A stretch of DNA of 64,000 nucleotides from Viridothelium virens (lineage: Eukaryota > Ascomycota > Dothideomycetes > Trypetheliales > Trypetheliaceae), in NCBI GenBank assembly GCA_010094025.1, contig ML991794.1:248001-312000 (forward strand). The letters run 5' to 3'. Numbering within the stretch: position 1 is the stretch's first letter; each line of letters opens with the position of its first letter. The notes below the pieces were generated by a model. The model was not told where the DNA came from, did no database searches, and saw only the letters and a program-made list of their open reading frames with translations. The position numbers were made by a program, and so were the translations under genes. Shown piece by piece: positions 1 to 11,010 of this stretch.

Positions 1-2
1 CG

Positions 3-86
3 AGCTTTAGAGATGAAGATGGTGATCGAAAGAGGAAAACGTCTGAAGGATCGGACAATGGCGCCAGTAAAAGAGCGAAAAATTGA
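3..86 (+). CDS. 3' end of an unknown CDS (partial)
   Basis: Frame 3 stays open from the window edge to a TGA at 84-86. The 27 codons are strongly polar and end in a bipartite basic stretch (KRK, about ten residues, then KRAK), which looks like a nuclear localisation signal at a protein C-terminus. The base composition resembles coding sequence and the two other forward frames look less protein-like. The rest of the gene lies upstream of the window, so no family can be named. It could also be chance, since 28 codons is short. Confidence 0.45.
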   Translation, partial: SFRDEDGDRKRKTSEGSDNGASKRAKN

Positions 87-1221
87 TACAGTTGTCGTTC
101 AAGAGATTTGACGGCTTGTAGGCGTATGAAAAATCTGAATAAACCTACCTGGGTATGGAGTCTTTTTGTGGAATTTGGTCATACGACCGGTGGCGTTGAA
201 ACCGTTTGCAACATGTTGCTATTCAGCTCACTTCTTGTCTATTGTATTTGCTGCAAGAATCGTTGGTGAAGTCGTGTTCATTCAGTTCTAGTGGGATACC
301 CAACGCTCGTTGCAATTACGATCATCGTGGGACTTCGTCTGTTCTCTTTTATTTTATGTTATTTTTTTTATCTTCTTTCCAACAAACTCAGCGGTTCTTG
401 CAGCTGGAAGGACCCAAAGGCTTAAGGTCACTCCGATTTTAAATTTCCAAAATGTTCTGTATGTGGGGCTGTTAAAGGGTTGATCTGCGGTCTGACAGAA
501 GGGTTCAAGAGGGATCTTTTCGTTGCTTTAAGATGTTGTTCGGGATGTAAAGCCTCCATTTGTCCGTCAAACTAGCTCGGTACCTGGTTTGTCTCATAGG
601 GCGTTGCTTTTTGTGAAGAGCTGGGAATGGGTTCGTAGGCGAGTCGGTTAGACGCGAACAGTTCGGTCGATTGGCGTGCTCGTTGTCTGTAGGGAGTACA
701 GACTGAATACCTAGTGGTTGAATTTAAAATCACAAATAAATTGAGACGTGAACTTCGAGATGTCTCCATATAAGTCACTAAAGTGGACTTGCCAAAGTGC
801 GCAACGAATCCGAGACTGGCCAATGCATTCTTTCATCCGCATATCTAAACGAGCTGATCGAATGCAAGGTGCATGGCTGAGATGCCGGTCGTGACGTGAC
901 GTCGTCACAATGGCAGAAGCTCGACACACCGAAGGTCATTGGCATGGTCAGATTCTTTTCTTCTTGCTATGACACTTGGCAACCCTTCATTGCCTCCTGA
1001 CATTTAATCAAGTCGTGAATATCAGTAGTCCATTCGCGCAAACTTGCTTTGCCGTGGCTGACTCGCCTGCAGCAAGCTGGCCGCGTTTGCTACCTAATCA
1101 TCACCCAGCCTCCGACTTCAGCTGCTGGGCCCCACCAAACTTCTAATAACCCACGTCCACCGATCATACTGCTCCCTTCTTGACCTACAGTCGCTCTTTT
1201 CTTTCCTTCCAGCTTCCTACC
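87..1221. other. intergenic, upstream of the penta-EF-hand gene
   Basis: No convincing gene. Small open frames here lack a codon pattern or any recognisable domain. The last 60 bases before the ATG at 1222 are pyrimidine rich, typical of a filamentous-fungal core promoter and leader. A bZIP-like palindromic site lies at 891-908. Confidence 0.6.
891..908. promoter_or_regulatory. CRE/ATF-like bZIP site cluster
   Basis: GTGACGTGACGTCGTCAC carries two TGACG half-sites and one GTCA half-site around a GACGTC core. This matches the CRE/ATF type of site bound by fungal bZIP factors. It lies about 310 bp upstream of the penta-EF-hand ATG. Occupancy is inference only. Confidence 0.3.
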
Positions 1222-2334
1222 ATGGCCTACAACCGCGGCTACAACCCCGATTCCCTCCCCGCCTTCGTCGAGCCCGAGCAAGCCGCGCAAATGATGGGCC
1301 GTCAAGACCACCGCCCACCACCCTCCGACCCTTACGCCACCAAACCTCCTCCTCCAGCACCAGTGCAAAACCTACGACCCCAAGACGATCGCTACGGCCG
1401 CCAGTCCCCCAGCAGCAGCAGCAGCCACAGCAGCAGCCGCTACGACGACCGCCGCTACAACACCTCCTCATCCTCGACACCGAGCCTCCCCCCGCGACCC
1501 TCTCCCTCCTCCTACGGCTTCACCTCCCCCCCACCCCCCGCCGACTACGGCCACGGGCCTCGCCCCCCCGCCAACTATCACAACCGACCACCAGTCTCGC
1601 ACCGGCCGCCGACGGCGCCCCTGCCCCCGCCAAAAACCGGACAGGACCGCGACGCGCTGTGGCCGCTCTTCTGCCAGGTCGACAAGGACCGGTCGGGCCA
1701 GCTGTCGGAGAAGGAGCTGCGCGCTGCGCTCGTCAATGGTGACTGGTCGGCCTTCGATGTCCACACCGTGCGCATGATGATCCGGATGTTTGATGTGGAT
1801 CGCTCGGGGACGATCGATTTCGATGAGTTTTGTGGGCTGTGGGGGTTCTTGAGTGCGTGGCGGGGGCTGTTCGATCGGTTCGATACGGATCGGAGTGGGA
1901 GTATCTCGTTGGCGGAGTTTGGGGAGGCGTTGGTCGCGTTTGGGTATCGGTTGAGTCCGCAGTTTGTGCGGTTGCTGTATGGGACGTATGAACGGGGAGA
2001 TGGGCGAGGCGGTGGATTGAGCTTTGATTTGTTTGTCCAGGCGTGTATCAGCCTGAAGAGGATGACGGATGTGTTCAAGAAGTATGATGATGATCGAGAT
2101 GGGTATATCACGTTGAGCTTGTAAGTCGAGAATTCCTCTTCTACCAATTTCTTATTTGCTACGGGCTTGGTTTTTGGGTTTGATACGAAGCTACATGGGG
2201 CTAACGAGATGGCATTTCTTCGCGACCAATAGCGAGGAATTCCTCACAGGTGCGCAAAGCCTTTTCCTCTTCAACAGCATCTCCGCGGTCACTGATACGG
2301 GACTCTATTAGAAATTCTACGCCAGCGGGGATAG
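1222..2334 (+). CDS. penta-EF-hand calcium-binding protein (ALG-2/peflin type)
   Basis: Join 1222-2120, 2233-2249, 2312-2334; 312 aa. The first ~145 residues are Pro/Ser/Tyr-rich and disordered, as in peflin and fungal Pef1. Five EF-hands follow: DKDRSG, DVDRSG and DTDRSG loops, a fourth degenerate hand (GDGRGG region) used for dimerisation in this family, and a fifth with DDDRDG. The ATG at 1222 has an ideal ACCATGG context; an in-frame ATG at 1180 is weaker. The fifth hand is finished only by splicing a 17-nt micro-exon and a 23-nt last exon, giving the expected ending LSFEEFLTEILRQRG. Family members act as Ca2+-dependent adaptors in membrane trafficking and polarity. The identity is clear; the partners are unknown. 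Confidence 0.9.
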
Positions 2335-2700
2335 CTGTTTCAGGCCCAGGCCAGTGCTTACGGAACTCCGACAGACGATGTAATGGCTACGGAAACGACC
2401 CATGGTGGACGGATAAATGGGGTATTTCTGGATTTGCACTTTCAAGAAGCAGGCATTCGTCATCATTGATACATAATATTCCATGTCTAACTCCGATACC
2501 CATAGTTGCCAATATCCAATTCATGAGCGTATAACCGACGCATGTTGAAAGTCCCAATTATCAGTAGAATGCGGACCTTTCACCCTATTTTAGAATCTCT
2601 ATGAACAAATGAAATGCATGCCATACCGCCGTGGGTATCTAGGAAGGGAAGTCGTGCCTGCATCGCTGATACGTGCCGAAGACATATGTACATCGCCTGC
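2335..2700. other. convergent 3' region
   Basis: The 366 bases between the stop of the penta-EF-hand gene and the stop of the antiporter gene on the other strand hold only presumed 3' UTRs. No further feature is seen. Confidence 0.5.
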
Positions 2701-4780
2701 CTATACCCGTTTCTCGGCATTTGTGCCGTCAGCCACGTCGTCGTGGTGCTTCTTCGTCTCCGCTTCCAACTGGCGTTCTTTCGCCGCCGCACGCTGCGCC
2801 TCCAAACCGATCTTGTTCTCTTGCTTCTCTTGACTGAGTTGCTGTTTGCCAATCATTAGACTGAGCAGCAGACCGAATGCGGCAAAAGCTGTGTACATGA
2901 TCCACATGTCCTGTAGCGACTCTGTAAACGCTTGTCGCGCGATCTGTCGCTGAGCGGGAGGTAGCGAATCGACGACGCCTACGTTGGCTCCTGCATTGCC
3001 TGCACCTAGCTCAGCCGCCACTTGCGGGCCAAGCTGCGCTGAAAGCTGAGGACCTTTCTTGGCCATTTGGTTCTGGAAGACAACCTGACCGATGACGACA
3101 CTCATGCCGGAGGCGAGCTGGCGCATGAAACCGAAGGTGGCGGTCGCGGTTGCAATATCGGCGGGCGCAACGCGGGTCTGGAGTGCGATAAGGGGCGCTT
3201 GGAAATTGGGACCAATGCCGATGCCCGCAATGATCTGATAGATAATGATTTTGGGCCAGTTGGCCGTGGAGTCAAGGTCAATCAAGAGCCCGAAGCCAAG
3301 GGTAAGGACAAACATGCCAAACCAGATTGGGGGCCGGTATCTGCCAGTCTTACGAATGAAGACGCCTGTTGCCGCAGATGTAAGGGAGAGGGAGATGGCC
3401 AGGACTATCGAGTAGACCCCCGATAAGATTGGAGTAGCGCCTAAGACGGCTTGAAAGTAAAGTGGTAGGTAGTAACTGCCAGCGATGAAGACAAAGCTTT
3501 GAGTAAAGCAGACCCCTAAAGAGGCAAGGTTGGAGCGGTATTTGAATAGGCGGAGAGGCATGACAGGGAATTCGGCAATCTTCCATTCGATGAGGAAGAA
3601 GAGGGCCCAAGTGAAGACGCCAAAAACCAGAAGACATATCACCGTAGCTGAATCCCAGGGAAAAGTGACACCTCCATATTCGAGGCCAAATAGGAACATT
3701 AGAGTTCCACCAATGATCGTAAGAGCACCAAGCCAATCGAGGGACTTCATCCCATCCCAGAATGGAGTCAGGGGAGTCTTGAGGTCAAGGAAGATCAGGA
3801 TGATGAAGAAAGCGAGACCATCCAGAGGCACTGAGCAACGTTAGCAGGTGTGGCAAATGCTTGTGTGATAAATCTTACAGTTGATGTAAAAGCACCATCT
3901 CCAAGTCACCTTTTCAGTAAAGGCGCCGCCTATTAATGGGCCGACGGCACTAGCTACGGCCCAGACGCCGCCAATGATGCCAAAGAAAGCGCCACGGGTT
4001 CGCATGCTGAACAAATCGCTAATGACAATGTTCACAAGCGTAAGAAGTCCACCACCACCGGCGCCTTGGAGTGCTCGAGCGGCAATGAGCATGCCGATGC
4101 TGTTTGCCAGACCAGCGATCAAAGAACCGATAAAGAAGATAAGATTGGCCAGTAATAAGATCGGTTTGCGACCAAACACATCGCTAACCTTGCCCCAAAC
4201 CGGTGTGGAGGCTGCACATGCTAATAGATAAGCTGATCCAATCCAGACGTATCCTGAAGGAGAGTGGAAATGTCCAGATATCGTGGGGAGCGCGGTGGTG
4301 ATGATTGTGATATCCAGTGCGGCGAGAAAGACAGCCATCTGGCAAATAGTCAGCAAAAAAAGTAAGGATGAAAGGGAAGTAGATACTGACACCCAGAGCA
4401 GTCATGATCATAGTGATTTGCAGCTTGCTGCGCGGCTTTTGCCCAGGAGCAGCAGCTTCGTCAACGGCAGTGCCCTCAGTTTCACCTGAGCCTCTGGCGT
4501 CGCCTTGGCCATCATAGGTGTCGACATGGCTATCTTGAGCTCTTAGAGTAGGTTGGCTATCTTGAGCTCTTAGAGTAAATTGACTATCTTGGGCTCTGAG
4601 AGGGAAGCGGCTATCTTGCTCTCTCAGCGTAGGTTGACTGTCATGAGCCCTCAGAGTGGGCTGGCTATCTTGGACCCTCAATGTGGGTTGACTGTCTTGA
4701 AACCTCAACGCAGGTTGGCTGCTTTGAGATTTGACGCCTGCTTCGGCTTCCGACTCGACGTTTGCGTGCGTGTCGACCAT
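2701..4780 (-). CDS. MFS multidrug transporter, DHA2 (14-TM) family
   Basis: Complement of 4780-4391, 4338-3879, 3830-2701; 659 aa. Introns are 52 and 48 nt, and the first holds a TGCTGAC branch site. A ~115-residue cytosolic N-terminus contains seven 9-residue repeats, then about 14 hydrophobic segments start near residue 122. Family marks are the TM1 run AALDITI, FGRKPI in the first cytoplasmic loop and the antiporter motif C GPLIGG near residue 263. The C-terminus is charged (KKHHDD). DHA2 members export drugs, toxins or basic amino acids by H+ antiport at the plasma membrane or vacuole. The start at 4780 was chosen for its CACCATGG context; an in-frame ATG lies seven codons upstream at 4801. 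The substrate cannot be inferred and no toxin cluster surrounds it. Confidence 0.9.
4532..4720 (-). repeat. coding minisatellite, seven 27-bp units
   Basis: Seven tandem 27-bp units in frame encode SQPTLRAQD-like 9-mers (residues about 21-83 of the transporter). Units differ at one to four residues (ALRFQD, TLRVQD, TLRAHD, TLREQD, FPLRAQD), so the array is not freshly expanded. Length is a multiple of three, so unit gain or loss would keep the frame. Confidence 0.9.
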
Positions 4781-5853
4781 GGTGGAGGACGAGAAGGTCA
4801 ATCTTGGCTTGCAACAAAGATTCTCGGCCGAGGAGAGCGAGAGAAAGCCTGGCTTGATAGCGAGGGAGCAAGCACAGGTGAGGAATTATACACAATTAGA
4901 TAGGAGTAGGACGTTCGCAGCCAGCTGCTGGGGAGGTGGGAGCCGCCTTTCATTTTAGTTGTCGTTGGACGTATCGAGCATCGGAGTGGAGTACTGGCCG
5001 ACCTGCCGATCGAAGGCCAAGATCTACTCATCACTGTCGACAAGGACGGCCCAAATGCGGTATAGTCGCATGCACGACCCCCCCGTTTGCATAAATTTCA
5101 GCATATCTGCACACATATGCACATTTCTGCCCATTTCTGCCCATTTCTGCCCACTAGTTCATAATTCGCGACCGATTTTCCGGCGGTAGTCGTGTTTGGT
5201 GCGGCAATTTGCACAGCACCAGCCATCTTGGCAGTCACTCGTACTTTAGTGACTCCCTCGTGCTCCTTTGCTGGGGCTGAGGTGAGATAACGAGAAACGT
5301 GGTTGGAGTACGAGCTTTGGACCAATCAATCCGAGCCATTGGCTTCTGAGCTTTATAAAGCCGTAGTGGCAACCTACGCCTCTGTGCTCTAAATCTCCTA
5401 ACGATGTCTCTGAGACCTCCCACATCTGTCGCACTTCTGCGCCTGGCGTATTTTCCGCGCGCTGTTTCCCTGACGGTGAATTATATCGCACCGGCTCCAA
5501 AAACATTTGGGGTAAACTCTCCACATCATGTGAGTTATACTCTGGGGGGCAGCTGCCCCGAGAGACCTATCTTCGTAAGTCACTGCAGCTGCAGCGAAAG
5601 CTCCAGGAAGTAGGTATTCATCGCCTCGAGCGTGTTGAGGTAGGTACGGTAGGTCACTTGGCTCATAACACACTGAGTCCCACACATGAACGAGGACATC
5701 TGCGTGTTAAAGACCAAATTACAAGCAGGACAGATCACACCTTCACTTGGCGTTTGCATCAATTGCTTTGCCAGAACAAGAAGCAATGGAAAATTCACTT
5801 CTCGAAGATTTCTGCCTTTCTTCCTGCTATGCATATCCTTAAGCACGTCCAAG
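4781..5853. other. divergent intergenic region
   Basis: Lies between the start of the DHA2 transporter (minus) and the start of the 378-aa orphan gene (plus). No RNA gene or domain is recognised. Short open frames on both strands between 5246 and 5852 include a minus-strand one with two CxxC-like pairs, but they overlap each other and carry no known domain. A 10-bp tandem repeat lies at 5121-5154. Confidence 0.5.
5121..5154. repeat. short tandem repeat, 10-bp unit
   Basis: Three head-to-tail copies of [c/a]catttctgc followed by a partial fourth. The array is noncoding and 373-340 bp upstream of the transporter start on the other strand. Confidence 0.8.
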
Positions 5854-7050
5854 ATGTGTCGCTACACGTTCTTCAACTACGCGTGCCGATGCACCCATAG
5901 GCTAGAGGAAAAATGCGAACTCAGTACTGCTGCATTCACAGATATCTTCTGTTCAAATGTAGACATTCAGAGTATTGACATCAAAGATGGCTGCCCCGAA
6001 GATTGGTGCCCTGACGGAGTCCAGATGCGCCTCGAAACGCTACAACTCAAATTTCGACGCCTCAAGGGTGAGATCGAGAAGAGTAAGATCAACTACGAAT
6101 ATCTACACGGCCGTCATGTCGCGTACGAACAGGCTGCAAATAGTAGCGATGCCATTTCTAGTGGCAATACTCAATGGGACTGGGTTATTAAGATGCGCGC
6201 AGAGCTCGTGGGGAGAATGCGCCAATACCAGCAAGAAAGCCGGAACGTGCTTCTGGAGATGGCCAAGTTGAAGCATGTGCAACCCACGAACCAAAATCTT
6301 CGCGTGCTGATCGCCGAATCGTACGTCAATGTTCCTCAGGGTCCAAATGATTCTTGATACTTATACCTTCCCGCAACTAGAACATCGGCGCGTGAAGATC
6401 TCCTACGTAAAAGTCAGGCACAACAGACGATGCAATTCGCATCATCATCTACATCGCAACATCCGCAAGGAGAAGCCCAAGCTCACCACGATACAAGCTA
6501 TTCCACTTCCAGCACACAAGAAAAGTCCACACCCCCACTCAGAAGGCAACGCTTGGTACATCGCTTCGAAATCTGGCGTTATGAAAAGGAGACACTAGAG
6601 CAGCAACCGGAGCAATTGTCCCAACGTACACCCGGCCTCAGCAAACCACAACGCGACCAGCCCTCACCGCAATCGCGCCGCGAGCAAAGCCATCTTGTCT
6701 CACAACTTTCTCTTCGCCAAAACCTAGAGCGATCCAAAAGCAAGCCGACGCCTCGCCAACCCCGTTCTCATTCTCGTTCCCGTGTTCCAGCCCTGTCTTC
6801 ACAATCGAAAGTCCAGTCTGGCCACGACACAAGGCATGGAACGGATTTTTCGCTAAGGCGTCGAAGCGACCGTTTGAGCGGGAAACAGGTCAACTACAAT
6901 CTGGATACTTCTGAGGACGAGGAGATGGAACAGGCAGATAATGACGACGAGGAGATTGAACAGTCTGTTGATGAGGATGAGGAAAGCGAACTATCTGAGG
7001 CCATGTCGATTAGCGAGTTAAGCACACCGAATTCTATGACTGAGGGTTAG
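5854..7050 (+). CDS. hypothetical protein, Cys-rich N-terminus and acidic C-terminus
   Basis: Join 5854-6320 and 6381-7050; 378 aa. The 60-nt intron (GTACGT...CTAG) joins two open frames that look like separate genes without splicing. The start MCRYTFFNYACRCTH resembles the MC-x-x-Y-x(5)-AC-x-C-T/H start common in fungal orphan proteins. More cysteines follow (KCE, IFCSN, DGCPEDWCPDG), then a predicted coiled coil (~85-145), a long Ser/Gln/Pro/Arg-rich disordered stretch, a basic patch, and an acidic tail rich in Asp/Glu. The composition suggests a nuclear or chromatin-associated protein, but no catalytic motif is seen and no function is proposed. The open frame extends to an ATG at 5686, but those extra residues look noncoding. 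Confidence 0.65.
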
Positions 7051-7262
7051 AAAGGCAAGGAGAGTACGCTGTAGTGAAGTCGACATGCTCCCTATCTAGA
7101 TTCTAGCGTCTCCTTAGCTTTCGGGAACGCGATCAATCTCGTCTTCACGTTAGATGGTGAGCTACTAGTAGCTGTCATCTTGCTAAGCACTAGTTCCATG
7201 GGTTTCACTTTAGCATATGTAGTTCTCTAAATGGTCAGACATTTGAAGCACAGATGCCCTTC

Positions 7263-9194
7263 TCATGTTGCTCCATGCTGCCTCTTTATGATCCGAATCT
7301 TTGGCTCCATCCTGATGCCTACCCACCTTCCCCCAGTCAAGCTCCTTCCTAGCCTCTCAACCCGCTTCAGCGAGTCACAAGTCCATCCTGCCACCCGCAT
7401 CCCTAGACTATTCCGCAAGAGTACATTCAAGCCATCCTCATTCCCTATCAATTCTTGGCCGGGCTGGAGAAGCGCTATGCGACCGTACCCATATACGGTT
7501 TCCAGCACCTCCCACGCGCCAATCGCCAATTCCGGATGCTCCATGAGCGCATAGTCGAACTGATCCCAGAACTGCACATCACGCAGCAAATCTGGATAAA
7601 ACTTCGAGTCGGTCTTGTCATAAATCCACCTCGGCCGCCGCTCAGACCCTTGATTCAGCCCCCACCACTGCGGCAAAGACCCTAACATAGGTGCCAAGAA
7701 CGACGACCTCAACGAGGACCCCAAATCATCCAGCCCCGACCCTTCCTCCGGCACCTCAAGAAAGCGTACCGCGCCCGTATGAAACGCCAACGTATCGACG
7801 TGCACGCGCACCGACGCGCCTCCCAGCTCGGCAGCCGGCCCGCCGGTCTCCCGGAACCCGCGACCCTGAGCCTCAACATCAATTTCAACCCCATTCTTCA
7901 GCGCAGCCGCAATACTAGCACCGCCGAGGTCGCGCAGCCGTTGCATCGCGACGCCCCCAGGGTAATTAAGGCTGGAGATCGCCAGCAGAAACGCTGACGC
8001 CAGCGCGCTCACGACAACAGAGCCGAGCAGCGCTACAGTGAGCAGCTTGTAGCTGCGGGACTTCCCTCGTCGCGTGTAGATCCAGCTTGCGCCGCCGGAT
8101 GCGACGGCCGTCAGGCTGGGCACGACGTACATGACGAAGCGCGTCTCTTTGTGCGGGAGGAAGCTGTAAAGCAAGACGAAGCTGAGCGCGGGGACGAGGA
8201 CATCGACGCTTGTGCGCCGGGTCGCGGGCTGCGCGAGCGCGAGCGGGATGCAGAGGGTCCATGTGAGGGGGTTTAGCAGCAGACGCGGCAGCGCGGAGGT
8301 GAAGTAGAATGGGAATGGGCTGGTGCCCCAGTCGGCGGAGTGGCCTTCGACGGTGTTGAACCAGAAGGCGGAGAGCTCGGGCCAGAGAGGCCAGGTGCGC
8401 CAGAGGTGCGAGTCTAAGGGTACAGTGAGACCTAGTCCGAGGAGGGCGCCGAAGAGACCCGCGGGTACGATCTCGCTGGAGAGGGAGACGCGGTGGCGGA
8501 GGAGGATGTAGAGGGTTTCGGTGCCGAGGAGCAGGGCGAGTTCGGAGCGGAGCACGACGCCGGCGATGGTGAGGAGGTAGAGCGCGAGGCGGAGGCGGCG
8601 GCCGCTACGGCGGGACTTGGTGTTGGTTGATTTGACAAGGAGGAGGTTGCTCAGGGCGAGAGTGCTGAGGCCGAAGGCAAACATGTTGGGGAGCGGGCGG
8701 GAGGCATAGTACATGACGTGGAACTGGGTGGCCTGAAAGAGCACATAGAAGTTGCCGGCAGTCTTGCCATAAACTGTATTGACTGCTCTGCGCATAGACA
8801 GGAGAGAGAATGCATTGAAGAGACCCAGCACGGCTCGCGCTACTATCTGGAGTTGTAGTCCATTGCTTAGGAATGGGACCAGAGGACTCGACAAGCCGGC
8901 GAGAAGGAGTGGTCCAACGAATGATCGAGGAACAGGATGGTTCCCGGGATAAGTGATATGATCGTAGCGGACCAGGCGGTTTGTGACATTTGCTGTTGGA
9001 ATGCCATATGCTATGATGTCGTGGGTTGCTTGGACGCTGAAAGATTCTTCAATTTTGGTATACGGAGAACAGACCAGATGCAACAAGACGACTAAAGGAA
9101 TAATAGAGGAAAGAGAAAGACCTGAATTACACGGAGATAAGTAAGATGTGATGGCCTGAAGAGAGATCTTACCGGATAGAGAAAAATTGGGCAT
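7263..9194 (-). CDS. alg12: ALG12 alpha-1,6-mannosyltransferase (GT22, ER)
   Basis: Dol-P-Man:Man7GlcNAc2-PP-Dol mannosyltransferase of lipid-linked oligosaccharide assembly in the ER lumen. Family signs: PYTKIEESFSVQATHDI near the N-terminus, then YDHITYPG and PRSFVGP, many hydrophobic segments, and HKETRF near residue 345, the GT22 HKE-x-RF motif. The frame is open for 643 codons. It contains a likely stopless 51-nt intron at 9172-9122 (GTAAG...TTCAG). Removing it gives 626 aa and a more typical N-terminus, MPNFSLSGLSLSS. Yeast Alg12 is 551 aa; the extra length is in the C-terminal third after the last membrane segments. Gene identity is firm, the first splice is inferred. Confidence 0.9.
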   Translation of the reverse strand: MPNFSLSGKISLQAITSYLSPCNSGLSLSSIIPLVVLLHLVCSPYTKIEESFSVQATHDIIAYGIPTANVTNRLVRYDHITYPGNHPVPRSFVGPLLLAGLSSPLVPFLSNGLQLQIVARAVLGLFNAFSLLSMRRAVNTVYGKTAGNFYVLFQATQFHVMYYASRPLPNMFAFGLSTLALSNLLLVKSTNTKSRRSGRRLRLALYLLTIAGVVLRSELALLLGTETLYILLRHRVSLSSEIVPAGLFGALLGLGLTVPLDSHLWRTWPLWPELSAFWFNTVEGHSADWGTSPFPFYFTSALPRLLLNPLTWTLCIPLALAQPATRRTSVDVLVPALSFVLLYSFLPHKETRFVMYVVPSLTAVASGGASWIYTRRGKSRSYKLLTVALLGSVVVSALASAFLLAISSLNYPGGVAMQRLRDLGGASIAAALKNGVEIDVEAQGRGFRETGGPAAELGGASVRVHVDTLAFHTGAVRFLEVPEEGSGLDDLGSSLRSSFLAPMLGSLPQWWGLNQGSERRPRWIYDKTDSKFYPDLLRDVQFWDQFDYALMEHPELAIGAWEVLETVYGYGRIALLQPGQELIGNEDGLNVLLRNSLGMRVAGWTCDSLKRVERLGRSLTGGRWVGIRMEPKIRIIKRQHGAT

Positions 9195-11010
9195 AGTAAA
9201 GCACTACGTCAATAGTCCCTTATCAGACTCAGAAAATCATAAAACAATCCAAATCCTCAATGAACTAAGCATCATCACGCCTACGAAGTAACTGAGGCCT
9301 AAATCTAGGGGCTTGCCGAGTTTTCAGTGGTCTATGGGTCTTAATTAACGGTGGTGATGCATTTCAAGGGTCTCACCAAAGCGTTAGATGGGTCCATGCA
9401 CGTGACAGGATTGCCATTATGATTGAATTTACTACATCAGCACCCCCGAACAGCGATACATAGATCGCATTGGTGGACTACTTGTATCGGTGATTTTGAA
9501 ACTATTCAGTGAATGGCCGGTCTCTGTGATGACTCAGCTGGAGTAATGGCGTGACTGCCGCTTCACAGCACGCAATATTCCTTTGATAATCCCCCTAACG
9601 ACTATAAGTAGGCGTAGATAGCCTCCTCAAGTCTGTCTTCTACATAGACGTCGTCGTTAGCCTACTGACACTGAGGTTGATAGAGTTCATGGACAAGTGC
9701 ATTCCCTGAGTCTTGACGGCTTCCCCGCTCATGTAGATCAGAAAGAGGACTCTACCAGAGTACAGGTATCTCTTCTTTCGATTTGTTCGCTCTTTTCTTT
9801 CCTTGTTTTAGTTCACTCTCTCCTTTCTCCTCTTGTTAAAAGAAAATGTGCCTGGAGACTGTGCTGAAGGAGCTCTCCATTATGAGGAGGTGGAATATCG
9901 GTGGTTTCCAATATGCCCAAGCCTCCGAATGCGCCTGTTCATCCACGGATCCTGTTGCTCCCTGTCGATCCTACAGCGTTGACAATGGAGCTGATCAGCC
10001 AGGAGCCCCAAATGCCTCTTGGGGGATTGTGTGCAGGCTTTCCCGCGTGTGTGGGAACCTTCCCTCTCAGTTGTGGTACTGACCCCGCACTGACCTAACA
10101 CTGCATAAACTTCCTAAGACACCAACGACCTGCTGTATCCCGCGATTAGCATTTCAGCTGGATTCGGTGGCTGATAATTTGTATCATGCACTGGTGTACT
10201 TTGCAATTTGGTTAGGTAAGAAGAACTCACCTTCGTGAGAACGTTCCTCAGAGTCACTGCCCGAACATATCCGCTCGGACATAGATCTGCTGACAGTCCT
10301 CCTGCAATTCGGGGATCAGCTTACACTCCCTCAACCGGCAAGAGGTCTTATTGATGGTCACAGTTCCAGAGTAAGACAATTATCTGCTGGATTCTGCCAA
10401 TCTCTACTCGATCCCGCCAATTTCTGCGAAAACACGCTAGTCTTGTTCCAACCTTCAGGTACTTCCATCACGGAACGAATTCATGCCTCTACTTCCTGTC
10501 CGGGTTGAGGCTGAGTCTGGCCATCAATGGCTCGCAAAGCGATGAAAGCAGATCATGAAGAACGCCCAGAAACTGCAAAAAGAGGATCTGGAAAGAAGAC
10601 TTCATGAGTCATGAAACCGCTCTAGCACCCAGGCCTAGAAACAGATGGGGAAAAAGGCCAAGCTTGGGCGCCCTTACCATCTATACAGAATTAATGCCTC
10701 TACTTTATGACCCGCACTCAAGCTGAGTCTACTTGATGGTGGCTTGTAAAGCTACGAAGGTAATTCGGGGAAGGAATTCTTCGGGATATAAAAAGCAAAT
10801 TAAGGAGAACTACCCATGAGCCGTGAGGTAACTCTGCCCTCAAGGCATACTCAGCTCAGACCTGTGCAGCTCCGTCAGATGCCAAGACCTCAAGTATAAA
10901 TACCGGACGAGATTCACCCCAAATAGAGAGCACCGCAGTCGCTTCACTTCCCATTCCAAAGACTAAAGCTACTTTAGTCACAGCGCTCCTTACTCGTTGA
11001 ACATTCCAAC
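9195..11010. other. 1.8-kb gene-poor region
   Basis: No gene I can support. An ATG at 9846, preceded by AAAAGAAA and a pyrimidine-rich leader, opens a 78-codon frame without a signal peptide or known domain; an overlapping frame from 9912 is equally unconvincing. A Gcn4/AP-1 type TGACTCA lies at 9530-9536. The last 120 bases form the promoter of the secreted-protein gene. Confidence 0.5.
10895..10902 (+). promoter_or_regulatory. TATA box of the secreted-protein gene
   Basis: TATAAATA about 110 bp upstream of the ATG at 11011, with a pyrimidine/CA-rich leader in between. Strong TATA boxes are typical of highly inducible small-secreted-protein genes in fungi. Confidence 0.55.

Noticed and set aside
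9846-10082. 78-codon frame with a promoter-like leader
   Set aside because: No signal peptide, domain or splice partner; overlapping frames are equally open.
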